From: Dinoroseobacter sp.
Lineage (GTDB): Bacteria; Pseudomonadota; Alphaproteobacteria; Rhodobacterales; Rhodobacteraceae
Direction: 5' to 3'
DNA length: 64,000 nucleotides
NCBI GenBank assembly: GCA_030066795.1
Contig: JASJAW010000015.1
Location: 55,301-119,300 of the forward strand
Positions 55,280 to 64,000 of the stretch are shown here, one piece after another (the first letter of the stretch is position 1; each line of letters starts with the position of its first letter). The position numbers and the translations under genes are program-made. The notes below the pieces were generated by a model. The model was not told the origin of the DNA. It saw nothing but the letters and a program-made list of their open reading frames with translations, and ran no database searches.

Positions 55280-58200
55280 ATGAACCAGGAACTGACAACA
55301 AACCCGTTCAACCCGGTGCAGGCGCCGAAGACCTTTGATGAAATCAAGGTCTCGCTCGCGTCGCCGGAACGGATTCTCTCGTGGTCCTATGGCGAGATCA
55401 AAAAGCCCGAGACCATCAACTACCGGACGTTCAAGCCTGAGCGTGACGGCCTGTTCTGTGCGCGTATCTTTGGTCCGATCAAGGACTACGAATGCCTGTG
55501 CGGCAAATATAAGCGCATGAAGTATCGCGGCGTTGTCTGCGAAAAATGCGGTGTGGAAGTGACGCTGCAGAAGGTCCGCCGCGAGCGGATGGGCCATATC
55601 GAGCTGGCTGCGCCTGTTGCACACATCTGGTTCCTCAAGTCGCTGCCGTCCCGTATCGGCACGATGCTGGACATGACGCTGCGCGATCTGGAGCGGATTC
55701 TTTACTTCGAGAACTATGTGGTGATCGAGCCGGGCCTGACGGACCTGACCTACGGCCAGCTGATGTCCGAAGAAGAATATATGGATGCACAGGACGCCTA
55801 TGGCGCCGACGCGTTCCAGGCCAATATCGGCGCCGAAGCGATCCGTGAGATGCTGTCTCAGATCGATCTGGAATCCGAAGCCGAGCAGCTGCGCGCTGAT
55901 CTGGCCGAGGCAACCGGTGAACTGAAGCCGAAGAAGATCATCAAGCGCTTGAAGCTGGTTGAGAACTTCCTCGAGTCCGGCAACCGCCCGGAATGGATGG
56001 TTCTGACTGTCGTTCCGGTCATCCCGCCGGAACTGCGTCCGCTTGTGCCTCTGGACGGCGGCCGTTTTGCGACGTCCGACCTGAACGACCTCTATCGTCG
56101 TGTCATCAACCGGAACAATCGTCTGAAGCGGCTTATCGAGCTGCGCGCGCCGGACATCATCATCCGGAACGAAAAGCGGATGTTGCAGGAATCCGTCGAT
56201 GCCCTGTTCGACAACGGCCGCCGTGGCCGCGTGATCACGGGCGCCAACAAGCGCCCGCTGAAGTCGCTGTCGGACATGCTGAAAGGCAAGCAGGGTCGCT
56301 TCCGGCAGAACCTTCTTGGTAAGCGGGTCGACTTCTCGGGTCGTTCGGTGATTGTGACCGGTCCGGAACTGAAGCTGCACCAGTGCGGCTTGCCCAAGAA
56401 GATGGCGCTGGAGCTGTTCAAGCCGTTCATCTACTCGCGGCTTGAGGCGAAGGGTTTGTCGTCGACCGTCAAGCAAGCCAAAAAGCTGGTGGAGAAAGAG
56501 CGTCCGGAGGTCTGGGACATCCTCGATGAGGTGATCCGCGAACACCCCGTGATGCTGAACCGTGCGCCGACGCTGCACCGTTTGGGCATTCAGGCGTTCG
56601 AACCGGTTCTGATCGAAGGCAAAGCGATCCAGCTGCACCCGCTCGTGTGTTCGGCGTTCAACGCCGACTTCGACGGGGACCAGATGGCCGTTCACGTGCC
56701 GCTGTCGCTGGAAGCCCAGCTCGAAGCGCGTGTCCTGATGATGTCGACGAACAACGTTCTGTCGCCGGCCAACGGCGCACCGATCATTGTCCCGTCGCAG
56801 GATATGATCCTGGGCCTCTACTACATCACTCTGGAGCGTGAAGGTCTGCCGGGTGAAGGCATGGTCTTTGGCTCGGTGGAAGAGGTTGAACATGCGCTGA
56901 ACGCGGGCATGGTGCATCTGCACTCCAAGATCCAGTGCCGCATCAAGCAGATCGACGAAGAAGGGGCCGAGGTTTACCAAAGGTTTGAAACTACGCCGGG
57001 CCGTGTGCGCCTCGGCTCGCTTCTGCCGCTCAATGCCAAAGCACCGTTCGAACTGGTCAACCGTCTTCTTCGGAAGAAAGAAGTCCAGCAGGTCATCGAC
57101 ACTGTCTACCGTTACTGCGGTCAGAAAGAGTCGGTCATCTTCTGCGACCAGATCATGACCCTCGGGTTCCGCGAAGCGTTCAAAGCGGGCATCTCGTTTG
57201 GCAAAGACGACATGCTGATCCCGGACACCAAGTGGACCATCGTGGATGATGTCCGGACGCAGGTGAAAGAGTTCGAACAGCAGTATATGGACGGCCTGAT
57301 CACCCAGGGTGAGAAGTACAACAAGGTCGTTGATGCCTGGTCGAAGTGTTCGGACGCAGTCGCGAACGAGATGATGTCCGAAATCTCCAAGGATCGCTTC
57401 GATCCGGAGACGAAAGAGCAGCTCGAGCCGAACTCGGTCTACATGATGGCGCACTCCGGTGCGCGTGGCTCTCCGGCGCAGATGAAACAGCTGGGCGGTA
57501 TGCGCGGCCTGATGGCCAAGCCTTCCGGTGAGATCATCGAAACGCCGATTATCTCGAACTTTAAGGAAGGTCTGACCGTTCTTGAGTACTTCAACTCCAC
57601 CCACGGCGCCCGGAAGGGTCTCGCGGATACGGCGTTGAAAACGGCGAACTCTGGTTACCTGACCCGCCGTCTTGTGGACGTGGCGCAGGACTGCATCGTC
57701 CGCATGGATGATTGCGGGACCGAAAATGCGATCACGGCGACCGCTGCGGTAAATGACGGTGAGGTTGTGGCATCGCTCGGGGAACGTGTTCTGGGCCGTG
57801 TTGCGGCCGAGGACGTTGCGAACCCTGCAACAGGCGACGTTATCGTAGCCAAAGGCGAGTTGATCGATGAACGCAAGGCGGACTTGATCGAGCAGGCCAA
57901 CCTGCAGTCGATCCGTATCCGGTCGCCGTTGACCTGTGAGGCTGATGAAGGGGTCTGTGCTCAGTGCTACGGACGTGATCTTGCGCGTGGCACCAAGGTG
58001 AACACTGGCGAAGCCGTCGGGATCATCGCGGCACAGTCCATCGGCGAGCCTGGTACACAGCTGACGATGCGGACCTTCCACATCGGCGGGATCGCGCAGG
58101 GTGGCCAGCAGTCGTTCCAGGAAGCGGGGCAGGAGGGCAAGGTGGCCTTTACCAACGCGAACTTGCTGGAGAACGCTCTGGGCGAACAGGTCGTCATGGG

Positions 58201-59524
58201 CCGGAACATGCAGCTTGCCATCGTCGACAGCGAAGGTAAGGAGCAGGCCAGTTTCAAGCTGGGCTACGGCTCTAAGGTTCATGTGCGCGAAGGTGCTGAT
58301 GTGGCCCGCGGGGACAAGCTCTTTGAGTGGGACCCATACACGCTGCCGATCATCGCCGAGAAGTCGGGGATCGTGAAATTCGTTGACCTCGTTTCGGGCA
58401 TCTCCGTCCGTGAAGAGACCGACGATGCGACCGGTATGACCCAGAAGATCGTGTCCGACTGGCGCGCCGCGCCAAAAGGCAACGATCTGAAGCCTGAGCT
58501 GCTGATCGCTGATCCAACCACCGGGGAACCGGTGCGCAACGATGCTGGCAATCCGGTGACCTATCCGATGTCTGTGGACGCGATCCTCTCACTGGAGGAT
58601 GGCTCTGCGGTCACGGCGGGCGACGTGGTCGCACGTATTCCGCGCGAAGGTGCCAAGACCAAGGACATCACCGGGGGTCTTCCCCGCGTGGCGGAACTGT
58701 TCGAAGCGCGCCGTCCGAAGGATCATGCGATCATTGCCGAGATCGACGGATATGTCCGCTTTGGCCGCGACTACAAGAACAAGCGTCGTATTGCGATCGA
58801 ACCTGCCGACGACACGTTGGAGCCGGTCGAATACATGGTGCCCAAAGGCAAGCACATTCCGGTCGTCGAGGGCGATTTCGTCCAGAAAGGCGACTACATA
58901 ATGGATGGCAACCCCGCGCCGCATGACATCTTGCGGATCATGGGGATCGAGGCGCTGGCAGAGTATCTGATCGACGAAGTGCAGGACGTGTATCGTCTGC
59001 AGGGCGTGAAGATCAACGACAAGCACATCGAAGTGATTGTGCGTCAGATGCTCCAGAAGTGGGAAATCCTCGACAGTGGGGAAACGACGCTTCTGAAAGG
59101 CGAGCACGTCGATAAGGCGCAGTTCGAAGCGGCCAACGAAAAGGCGATTGCTGAAGGGCGTCGTCCGGCCGAAGGCGAGCCGATCCTTCTGGGTATCACC
59201 AAGGCGTCGTTGCAGACGCGGTCCTTCATCTCGGCGGCCTCCTTCCAGGAGACCACCAAAGTGCTGACCGAAGCCGCGACCCAAGGCAAGCGCGACAAGC
59301 TGATCGGTCTGAAGGAGAACGTCATCGTGGGCCGCCTGATCCCGGCGGGCACCGGTGGCGCGACCCAGAAGATGCGCCGGATCGCACAGGACCGCGACTC
59401 CAAGGTCATCGAACAGCGCCAGGCTGAAGCCGAAGCGGCCGCAATGCTCGTGGCACCGGAGGAGAACGTCTTTGACGGTGACATGGACATTGATATCGGT
59501 GACATGACCGAAAGCCGCGAGTAA
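55280..59524 (+). CDS. rpoC: DNA-directed RNA polymerase subunit beta-prime
   Basis: RpoC carries the catalytic magnesium site. The 1414-residue protein has zinc site 1 ([19 protein letters not shown], about 71-89). The absolutely conserved [16 protein letters not shown] lies near 460, and the second zinc site is [15 protein letters not shown] near 884-898. The ATG at 55280 has AAGGA 7 bases upstream. A TTG two codons earlier is not needed. It ends before a strong terminator. Confidence 0.98.
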   Translation: MNQELTTNPFNPVQAPKTFDEIKVSLASPERILSWSYGEIKKPETINYRTFKPERDGLFCARIFGPIKDYECLCGKYKRMKYRGVVCEKCGVEVTLQKVRRERMGHIELAAPVAHIWFLKSLPSRIGTMLDMTLRDLERILYFENYVVIEPGLTDLTYGQLMSEEEYMDAQDAYGADAFQANIGAEAIREMLSQIDLESEAEQLRADLAEATGELKPKKIIKRLKLVENFLESGNRPEWMVLTVVPVIPPELRPLVPLDGGRFATSDLNDLYRRVINRNNRLKRLIELRAPDIIIRNEKRMLQESVDALFDNGRRGRVITGANKRPLKSLSDMLKGKQGRFRQNLLGKRVDFSGRSVIVTGPELKLHQCGLPKKMALELFKPFIYSRLEAKGLSSTVKQAKKLVEKERPEVWDILDEVIREHPVMLNRAPTLHRLGIQAFEPVLIEGKAIQLHPLVCSAFNADFDGDQMAVHVPLSLEAQLEARVLMMSTNNVLSPANGAPIIVPSQDMILGLYYITLEREGLPGEGMVFGSVEEVEHALNAGMVHLHSKIQCRIKQIDEEGAEVYQRFETTPGRVRLGSLLPLNAKAPFELVNRLLRKKEVQQVIDTVYRYCGQKESVIFCDQIMTLGFREAFKAGISFGKDDMLIPDTKWTIVDDVRTQVKEFEQQYMDGLITQGEKYNKVVDAWSKCSDAVANEMMSEISKDRFDPETKEQLEPNSVYMMAHSGARGSPAQMKQLGGMRGLMAKPSGEIIETPIISNFKEGLTVLEYFNSTHGARKGLADTALKTANSGYLTRRLVDVAQDCIVRMDDCGTENAITATAAVNDGEVVASLGERVLGRVAAEDVANPATGDVIVAKGELIDERKADLIEQANLQSIRIRSPLTCEADEGVCAQCYGRDLARGTKVNTGEAVGIIAAQSIGEPGTQLTMRTFHIGGIAQGGQQSFQEAGQEGKVAFTNANLLENALGEQVVMGRNMQLAIVDSEGKEQASFKLGYGSKVHVREGADVARGDKLFEWDPYTLPIIAEKSGIVKFVDLVSGISVREETDDATGMTQKIVSDWRAAPKGNDLKPELLIADPTTGEPVRNDAGNPVTYPMSVDAILSLEDGSAVTAGDVVARIPREGAKTKDITGGLPRVAELFEARRPKDHAIIAEIDGYVRFGRDYKNKRRIAIEPADDTLEPVEYMVPKGKHIPVVEGDFVQKGDYIMDGNPAPHDILRIMGIEALAEYLIDEVQDVYRLQGVKINDKHIEVIVRQMLQKWEILDSGETTLLKGEHVDKAQFEAANEKAIAEGRRPAEGEPILLGITKASLQTRSFISAASFQETTKVLTEAATQGKRDKLIGLKENVIVGRLIPAGTGGATQKMRRIAQDRDSKVIEQRQAEAEAAAMLVAPEENVFDGDMDIDIGDMTESRE

Positions 59525-59550
59525 AGCGACGCGGCCACCAAACAAAGAAC

Positions 59551-59577
59551 CCCCCGGTCCAGCGGACCGGGGGTTTT
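59551..59577 (+). terminator. Rho-independent terminator after rpoC
   Basis: A perfect 10-base stem CCCCCGGTCC / GGACCGGGGG with a 3-base loop (AGC) is followed by TTTT, 26 bases past the rpoC stop. It is the strongest terminator in the window. It should separate the rpoBC unit from the DMT transporter gene. A TTC-rich sequence on the other strand is less T-rich. Confidence 0.92.
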
Positions 59578-59626
59578 CATTTCTAGCCCGCAGTAATCGG
59601 CGTGGACCCGAGACGGTCGAAAGAGA

Positions 59627-60529
59627 ATGTCGCAGCAGTCCAGCACTCTTAGCGTAAGCGCAGGGAACTTGCGTGGGGCGCTTTACATGGTGCTCACAAC
59701 GCTCAGTTTCACCTGTGGCGACGCGCTGATCCGCGTGGCAACGGAAGACCTGCCGCTGTTTCAAGTGGTTTTCCTGCGCGGTTGTCTGTCTTGCCTTTTT
59801 CTCGCAATCGCATTGCAACTCACGCGGCAATGGCCCCGCAACCTCGACCGCACGACGAGTTTTCGGATTGGGGTGAGGAGCGGCGCCGAGATTGGCGCTA
59901 TGATCCCCTTCTTCATTGCCCTGATCCACATGCCTTTCGCGAATGTGAGCGCGTTGCTCCAGACCTTGCCCCTGACTCTCACACTTGCTGGGGCCGTGTT
60001 TCTGGGCGAACCGGTTGGCTGGCGCCGACTCGTGGCGATCTTGGTGGGGTTTGTTGGAGTGCTCTTGATTGTACAACCCGGCGGCAGCGGCTTTTCAGTC
60101 TATTCCCTTTTGGTCCTGCTGGCGGTTGTCTTTGTAACCCTCCGAGACCTGTCGACCCGGCGGATCTCGCGGGACGTGTCGGCGCTCTTTCTGGCATTCG
60201 TAATGGCGGTCTTTGTCGCGGTCGCTGCGGGCGTCGTCTCCATTTGGGAGGATTGGCAACCTCTGGACGCCCGACTTGCAGCGCTGATCCTTGCCGCCTC
60301 GATCACTATCATTGGGGGGTATACCTTTGCCGCGCTGGCTATGCGGCACGGCGAGATCGGGTTTGTTACACCATTTCGGTACATGGCTCTGGTCTGGGCG
60401 GTTGGACTTGGCTTTTTTGTCTTCGGAGAATGGCCGGATATGCTGACGTGGATCGGGTCCGGGATCGTTGTGTCCACAGGGCTTTATACACTCTATCGCG
60501 AGCAAGTTCGGCGGCGCATATCCGGTTAG
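59627..60529 (+). CDS. DMT/EamA-family transporter
   Basis: The 300-residue inner-membrane protein has ten hydrophobic segments in two similar halves, the EamA repeat design. N-terminal GALYMVLTTLSFTCGDALIRVA and ALLQTLPLTLTLAGAVFLGEPVGW are present. The matching second-half stretch ends FGEWPDMLTWIGSGIVVSTGLY. EamA carriers export metabolites or drugs, and the substrate is unknown. It lies between the rpoC terminator and the str promoter, unrelated in function to its neighbours. Confidence 0.9.
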   Translation: MSQQSSTLSVSAGNLRGALYMVLTTLSFTCGDALIRVATEDLPLFQVVFLRGCLSCLFLAIALQLTRQWPRNLDRTTSFRIGVRSGAEIGAMIPFFIALIHMPFANVSALLQTLPLTLTLAGAVFLGEPVGWRRLVAILVGFVGVLLIVQPGGSGFSVYSLLVLLAVVFVTLRDLSTRRISRDVSALFLAFVMAVFVAVAAGVVSIWEDWQPLDARLAALILAASITIIGGYTFAALAMRHGEIGFVTPFRYMALVWAVGLGFFVFGEWPDMLTWIGSGIVVSTGLYTLYREQVRRRISG

Positions 60530-60550
60530 TTGATCTGGCCTGTGTGGCTG

Positions 60551-60579
60551 TTGACAAGGTACCCGACTCCCCCTATACC
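60551..60579 (+). promoter_or_regulatory. Near-consensus promoter for the str operon
   Basis: A perfect TTGACA (60551-60556) and TATACC (60574-60579) are separated by exactly 17 bases. This is the best promoter match in the window. It lies 210 bases upstream of rpsL, and the leader it would produce is structured (see next entry). It should drive rpsL, rpsG, fusA and tuf. Confidence 0.75.
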
Positions 60580-60585
60580 CCGCGC

Positions 60586-60788
60586 CACTTGGGACCCCTG
60601 AAGGGCGGCCTGGGTATCACAACTGAAGTGGTCACGATCCGGGCCAAATGCCCCGATCCTCTGGAATTCCACCGCGTCGGTCCCGCGAAGGGTCCGTCCG
60701 CGGTTTTGCGCTTTGCGGACGCGTAAAGTGCGATTTTGTAGTCCGCGCGGGCGCCCGCGCATGAAAAAGAGCTAAACGGGGAACCGGA
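60586..60788 (+). promoter_or_regulatory. Structured rpsL leader
   Basis: The expected 5' leader of the str operon contains a 7-base hairpin CGTCCGC/GCGGACG (60695-60721, 13-base loop). A perfect 16-base palindrome GCGCGGGCGCCCGCGC (60745-60760) ends 28 bases before the rpsL ATG. An A-rich stretch follows (ATGAAAAAGAGC). The geometry suits translational feedback by a ribosomal protein. It is inferred, not shown. Confidence 0.5.
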
Positions 60789-61160
60789 ATGCCAACGATT
60801 CAACAGCTGATCCGCAAGCCGCGGCAGCCAAAAGTAAAACGCTCCAAGTCGCTGCACCTGGAAGGCTGCCCGCAGAAGCGCGGGGTGTGCACACGCGTCT
60901 ATACTACGACGCCCAAGAAGCCGAACTCGGCCATGCGGAAGGTTGCCAAGGTGCGCCTGACCAACGGGTTTGAGGTCATCAGCTACATTCCCGGTGAAAG
61001 CCACAACCTGCAGGAACACTCTGTGGTTCTGATCCGTGGTGGTCGTGTGAAAGACCTTCCCGGTGTGCGCTACCACATCCTGCGTGGTGTTCTGGATACC
61101 CAGGGCGTCAAAGACCGTAAGCAGCGCCGTTCGAAGTACGGCGCCAAGCGTCCGAAATAA
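60789..61160 (+). CDS. rpsL: 30S ribosomal protein S12
   Basis: S12 lies at the decoding centre. The 123-residue length is standard. [18 protein letters not shown] and [14 protein letters not shown] contain the two lysines that are altered in streptomycin-resistant mutants. Both are wild-type here. GGGG precedes the ATG. The rpsG gene starts only 12 bases further. Confidence 0.98.
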   Translation: MPTIQQLIRKPRQPKVKRSKSLHLEGCPQKRGVCTRVYTTTPKKPNSAMRKVAKVRLTNGFEVISYIPGESHNLQEHSVVLIRGGRVKDLPGVRYHILRGVLDTQGVKDRKQRRSKYGAKRPK

Positions 61161-61643
<483 letters not shown>

Positions 61644-61667
61644 ACCCTCAAGCCTAGGACCGAACCA

Positions 61668-63785
61668 ATGGCACGCGAATATCCCCTCGACCGGTATCGT
61701 AACTTTGGGATCATGGCGCATATCGATGCAGGTAAGACCACCTGCTCCGAGCGCATCCTGTATTACACCGGCAAATCCCACAACATCGGTGAGGTGCATG
61801 ACGGCGCCGCAACCATGGACTGGATGGAACAGGAGCAGGAGCGCGGTATCACCATCACCTCCGCTGCGACGACCACCTTCTGGGAGCGCACCGAGGACGG
61901 CAAAACTGCCGATACCGAGAAGCACCGCCTGAACATCATCGACACCCCTGGCCACGTGGACTTCACCATCGAAGTCGAGCGCTCGCTCGCGGTTCTCGAC
62001 GGCGCGGTTTGTGTTCTGGATGCAAATGCTGGTGTTGAGCCCCAGACCGAAACCGTGTGGCGTCAGGCTGACCGCTACAAGGTTCCGCGTATCGTGTTCG
62101 TCAACAAGATGGACAAGATCGGAGCGGATTTCTTCAACTGCGTAGAGATGATCGAAGACCGCACCGGTGCACGTGCTGTGCCAGTTGCGATTCCGATTGG
62201 GGCCGAGACCGAGTTGGAAGGTCTGGTTGACCTCGTCACCATGCAGGAGTGGGTCTACGAAGGCGAAGACCTTGGTGCCACCTGGGACAAGCGCGAGATC
62301 CGCGACAGCCTGAAGGACGTCTGCGAAGAGTGGCGCGGCAAGATGATCGAAGCGGCCGTCGAAATGGACGACGACGCGATGGAAGCGTATCTCGAAGGCG
62401 AAGAGCCGGACGTTGACACGCTACGCAAGCTGCTCCGCAAAGGTACTCTTGAGCTCGAGTTCGTTCCGGTTCTCGGCGGCTCCGCGTTCAAGAACAAAGG
62501 CGTCCAGCCGCTCCTCAACGCTGTAATCGACTACTTGCCGAGCCCGCTCGACGTTGTCGATTACATGGGCTTCAAGCCGGGCGACGAGACGGAAGAACGG
62601 AACATCGCCCGTCGTGCAGACGATGACATGGCCTACGCCGGTCTGGCGTTCAAAATCATGAACGACCCGTTTGTCGGCTCGCTGACCTTCACCCGCATCT
62701 ACTCGGGCGTCCTGAACAAGGGCGACACGATGCTGAACTCCACCAAAGGTAAGAAAGAGCGCGTCGGTCGTATGATGATGATGCACTCCAACAACCGGGA
62801 GGAGATCGAAGAAGCGTTCGCAGGCGACATCATCGCGCTGGCTGGTCTGAAGGATACCACAACCGGTGACACGCTCTGTGCGGTCAACGATCCGGTGGTT
62901 CTGGAAACGATGACCTTCCCGGATCCAGTGATCGAGATCGCGGTGGAGCCGAAGACGAAGAACGACCAGGAGAAGATGTCTCAGGGTCTGCAGCGTCTGG
63001 CAGCCGAAGACCCGTCGTTCCGAGTGGAGACCGACATCGAGTCCGGTCAGACGATCATGAAGGGCATGGGCGAACTTCACCTCGACATTCTCGTCGATCG
63101 TCTGAAGCGCGAATTCAAGGTTGAGGCGAACATCGGTGCGCCGCAGGTGGCCTATCGCGAGACCATCGGTCACGAAGTAGAGCATACCTACACCCACAAG
63201 AAGCAGTCGGGTGGGTCCGGTCAGTTCGCAGAAGTGAAGATGATCATCACCCCGACCGAGCCGGGCGAAGGCTATTCCTTCGAGAGCCGTATCGTTGGTG
63301 GTGCCGTGCCGAAGGAATATATCCCCGGCGTCGAAAAGGGGATCAAGTCGGTTATGGACTCCGGTCCGCTGGCAGGCTTCCCGGTGATTGACTTCAAGGT
63401 CGCGCTGATCGACGGCAAGTTCCACGACGTGGACTCGAGCGTTCTGGCGTTCGAGATCGCCGCTCGTATGGGCATGCGCGAGGGCATGAAGAAAGCCGGC
63501 GCGAAACTGCTCGAGCCGATCATGAAAGTCGAAGTCATCACGCCGGAAGATTACACCGGCGGCATCATCGGCGACCTGACATCCCGCCGGGGTCAGGTCA
63601 CGGGGCAGGAACCGCGCGGCAACGCCGTCGCGATCAACGCCTTCGTGCCGCTCGCCAACATGTTCGGCTACATCAACAACCTGCGCTCCATGTCCTCGGG
63701 CCGCGCGCAGTTCACGATGCAATTCGACCATTACGATCCGGTTCCGCAGAACATCTCGGACGAGATCCAAGCGAAATACGCATAA
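61668..63785 (+). CDS. fusA: Elongation factor G
   Basis: EF-G catalyses ribosomal translocation. The 705-residue GTPase has the P-loop AHIDAGKTT, switch [10 protein letters not shown], and NKMDKIG. Domain IV contains [10 protein letters not shown] and the C-terminal [16 protein letters not shown]. It starts 24 bases after rpsG and is followed by a hairpin-rich interval before tuf. Confidence 0.98.
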   Translation: MAREYPLDRYRNFGIMAHIDAGKTTCSERILYYTGKSHNIGEVHDGAATMDWMEQEQERGITITSAATTTFWERTEDGKTADTEKHRLNIIDTPGHVDFTIEVERSLAVLDGAVCVLDANAGVEPQTETVWRQADRYKVPRIVFVNKMDKIGADFFNCVEMIEDRTGARAVPVAIPIGAETELEGLVDLVTMQEWVYEGEDLGATWDKREIRDSLKDVCEEWRGKMIEAAVEMDDDAMEAYLEGEEPDVDTLRKLLRKGTLELEFVPVLGGSAFKNKGVQPLLNAVIDYLPSPLDVVDYMGFKPGDETEERNIARRADDDMAYAGLAFKIMNDPFVGSLTFTRIYSGVLNKGDTMLNSTKGKKERVGRMMMMHSNNREEIEEAFAGDIIALAGLKDTTTGDTLCAVNDPVVLETMTFPDPVIEIAVEPKTKNDQEKMSQGLQRLAAEDPSFRVETDIESGQTIMKGMGELHLDILVDRLKREFKVEANIGAPQVAYRETIGHEVEHTYTHKKQSGGSGQFAEVKMIITPTEPGEGYSFESRIVGGAVPKEYIPGVEKGIKSVMDSGPLAGFPVIDFKVALIDGKFHDVDSSVLAFEIAARMGMREGMKKAGAKLLEPIMKVEVITPEDYTGGIIGDLTSRRGQVTGQEPRGNAVAINAFVPLANMFGYINNLRSMSSGRAQFTMQFDHYDPVPQNISDEIQAKYA

Positions 63786-63792
63786 CCGGGAC

Positions 63793-63846
63793 GGCGGGGT
63801 GAACCCCGCCCTACCCACCACTGTAGGGCAGGCGCGACCTGCCGAC
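63793..63846 (+). repeat. REP-like hairpin cluster between fusA and tuf
   Basis: Three adjoining inverted repeats sit in an 83-base gap: GGCGGGGT/ACCCCGCC (63793-63810), GCCCTAC/GTAGGGC (63808-63829, sharing bases with the first) and GGCAGG/CCTGCC (63827-63843). The GTAGGGC-palindrome style resembles extragenic palindromic elements common in Rhodobacterales genomes. It could also shape fusA-tuf transcripts. It is recognised by structure only. Confidence 0.55.
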
Positions 63847-63868
63847 CCGAAGAGACAAGGAGGCCATC

Positions 63869-64000
63869 ATGGCAAAGGAAAAGTTTGAGCGGACTAAGCC
63901 GCACGTGAACATCGGCACGATTGGTCACGTTGACCACGGCAAGACGACGCTGACGGCGGCGATCACGAAGCAGTTTGGCGACTTCAAGGCCTATGACGAG
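63869..64000 (+). CDS. tuf: Elongation factor Tu, N-terminal part (cut by window edge)
   Basis: The first 44 residues are visible: [20 protein letters not shown], then VDHGKTTL, which contains the P-loop of EF-Tu. The ribosome site AAGGAGG precedes the ATG by 5 bases. The gene is truncated by the end of the window. EF-Tu delivers aminoacyl-tRNA to the ribosome. It completes the str operon. Confidence 0.97.
   Translation, partial: MAKEKFERTKPHVNIGTIGHVDHGKTTLTAAITKQFGDFKAYDE

Noticed and set aside
59782..60726. A 314-codon plus-strand frame overlapping the DMT transporter
   Set aside because: It is a shifted frame over the transporter, lacks hydrophobic segments and has no ribosome site.

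Overview
The window is a contiguous piece of a Rhodobacterales (Roseobacter-clade type) alphaproteobacterial chromosome. The evidence is a malyl-CoA lyase almost identical in pattern to Rhodobacter Mcl1, a set of alphaproteobacterial families (DUF1013/TrcR, DUF1674/SdhAF4, the TIGR02302/DUF4175 family, the DUF3035 lipoprotein), an ETF-ubiquinone oxidoreductase, PHB genes, moderately high GC, and the order secE-nusG-rplKAJL-rpoBC-rpsL-rpsG-fusA-tuf. It is dense core genome. No prophage, IS element, CRISPR array, tRNA or rRNA gene was seen.

Layout. Positions 1-7.8 kb (mostly minus strand): an RND efflux pump with its adaptor under its own promoter, an AzlC/AzlD amino-acid exporter, an unknown membrane protein and greA. 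8-15 kb: ETF-QO, a TPR lipoprotein-like secreted protein, ispE, a polyprenyl diphosphate synthase, a DUF2007/methyltransferase pair, a YdcH-type small protein, and a LysR regulator divergent from a 46-residue ORF. 16-18 kb: phaB and phaA for PHB synthesis. 18.3-20.4 kb: an EAL-domain protein, tag and a TlpA-like thioredoxin. 20.4-26.6 kb: argH, two tiny lipoproteins, a DUF2834 protein, lysA and a very Gln/Gly-rich TIGR02302 protein. 26.6-29.9 kb: a zinc-ribbon protein divergent from ftsE-ftsX-acyltransferase. 30-33 kb: mcl1, rbfA-truB and dapB. 33-39 kb: a secreted unknown, an SdhAF4 homologue, rsmB, a cytoplasmic heparinase-like protein, purH and lspA. 39-46 kb: a DUF3035 lipoprotein, two M16 peptidase-family proteins, mutL, rmuC and an RNase T2. 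46.5-64 kb: trcR, then the transcription/translation super-cluster, ending inside tuf.

How the parts work together. The last 17 kb supplies protein export, RNA polymerase and ribosome assembly. It carries several structured leaders (before nusG, rplK, rplJ, rpoB, rpsL and tuf), a strong terminator after rpoC and a near-consensus promoter for the str operon. The central part mixes carbon storage and acetyl-CoA assimilation (phaAB, mcl1), arginine/lysine/purine/isoprenoid synthesis, and envelope functions (ftsEX, plsC, lspA, M16 pair, TlpA). Nothing here is convincingly a new multi-gene system. The most interesting leads are RNA leaders, small ORFs, and conserved but functionally unassigned proteins embedded in housekeeping operons.
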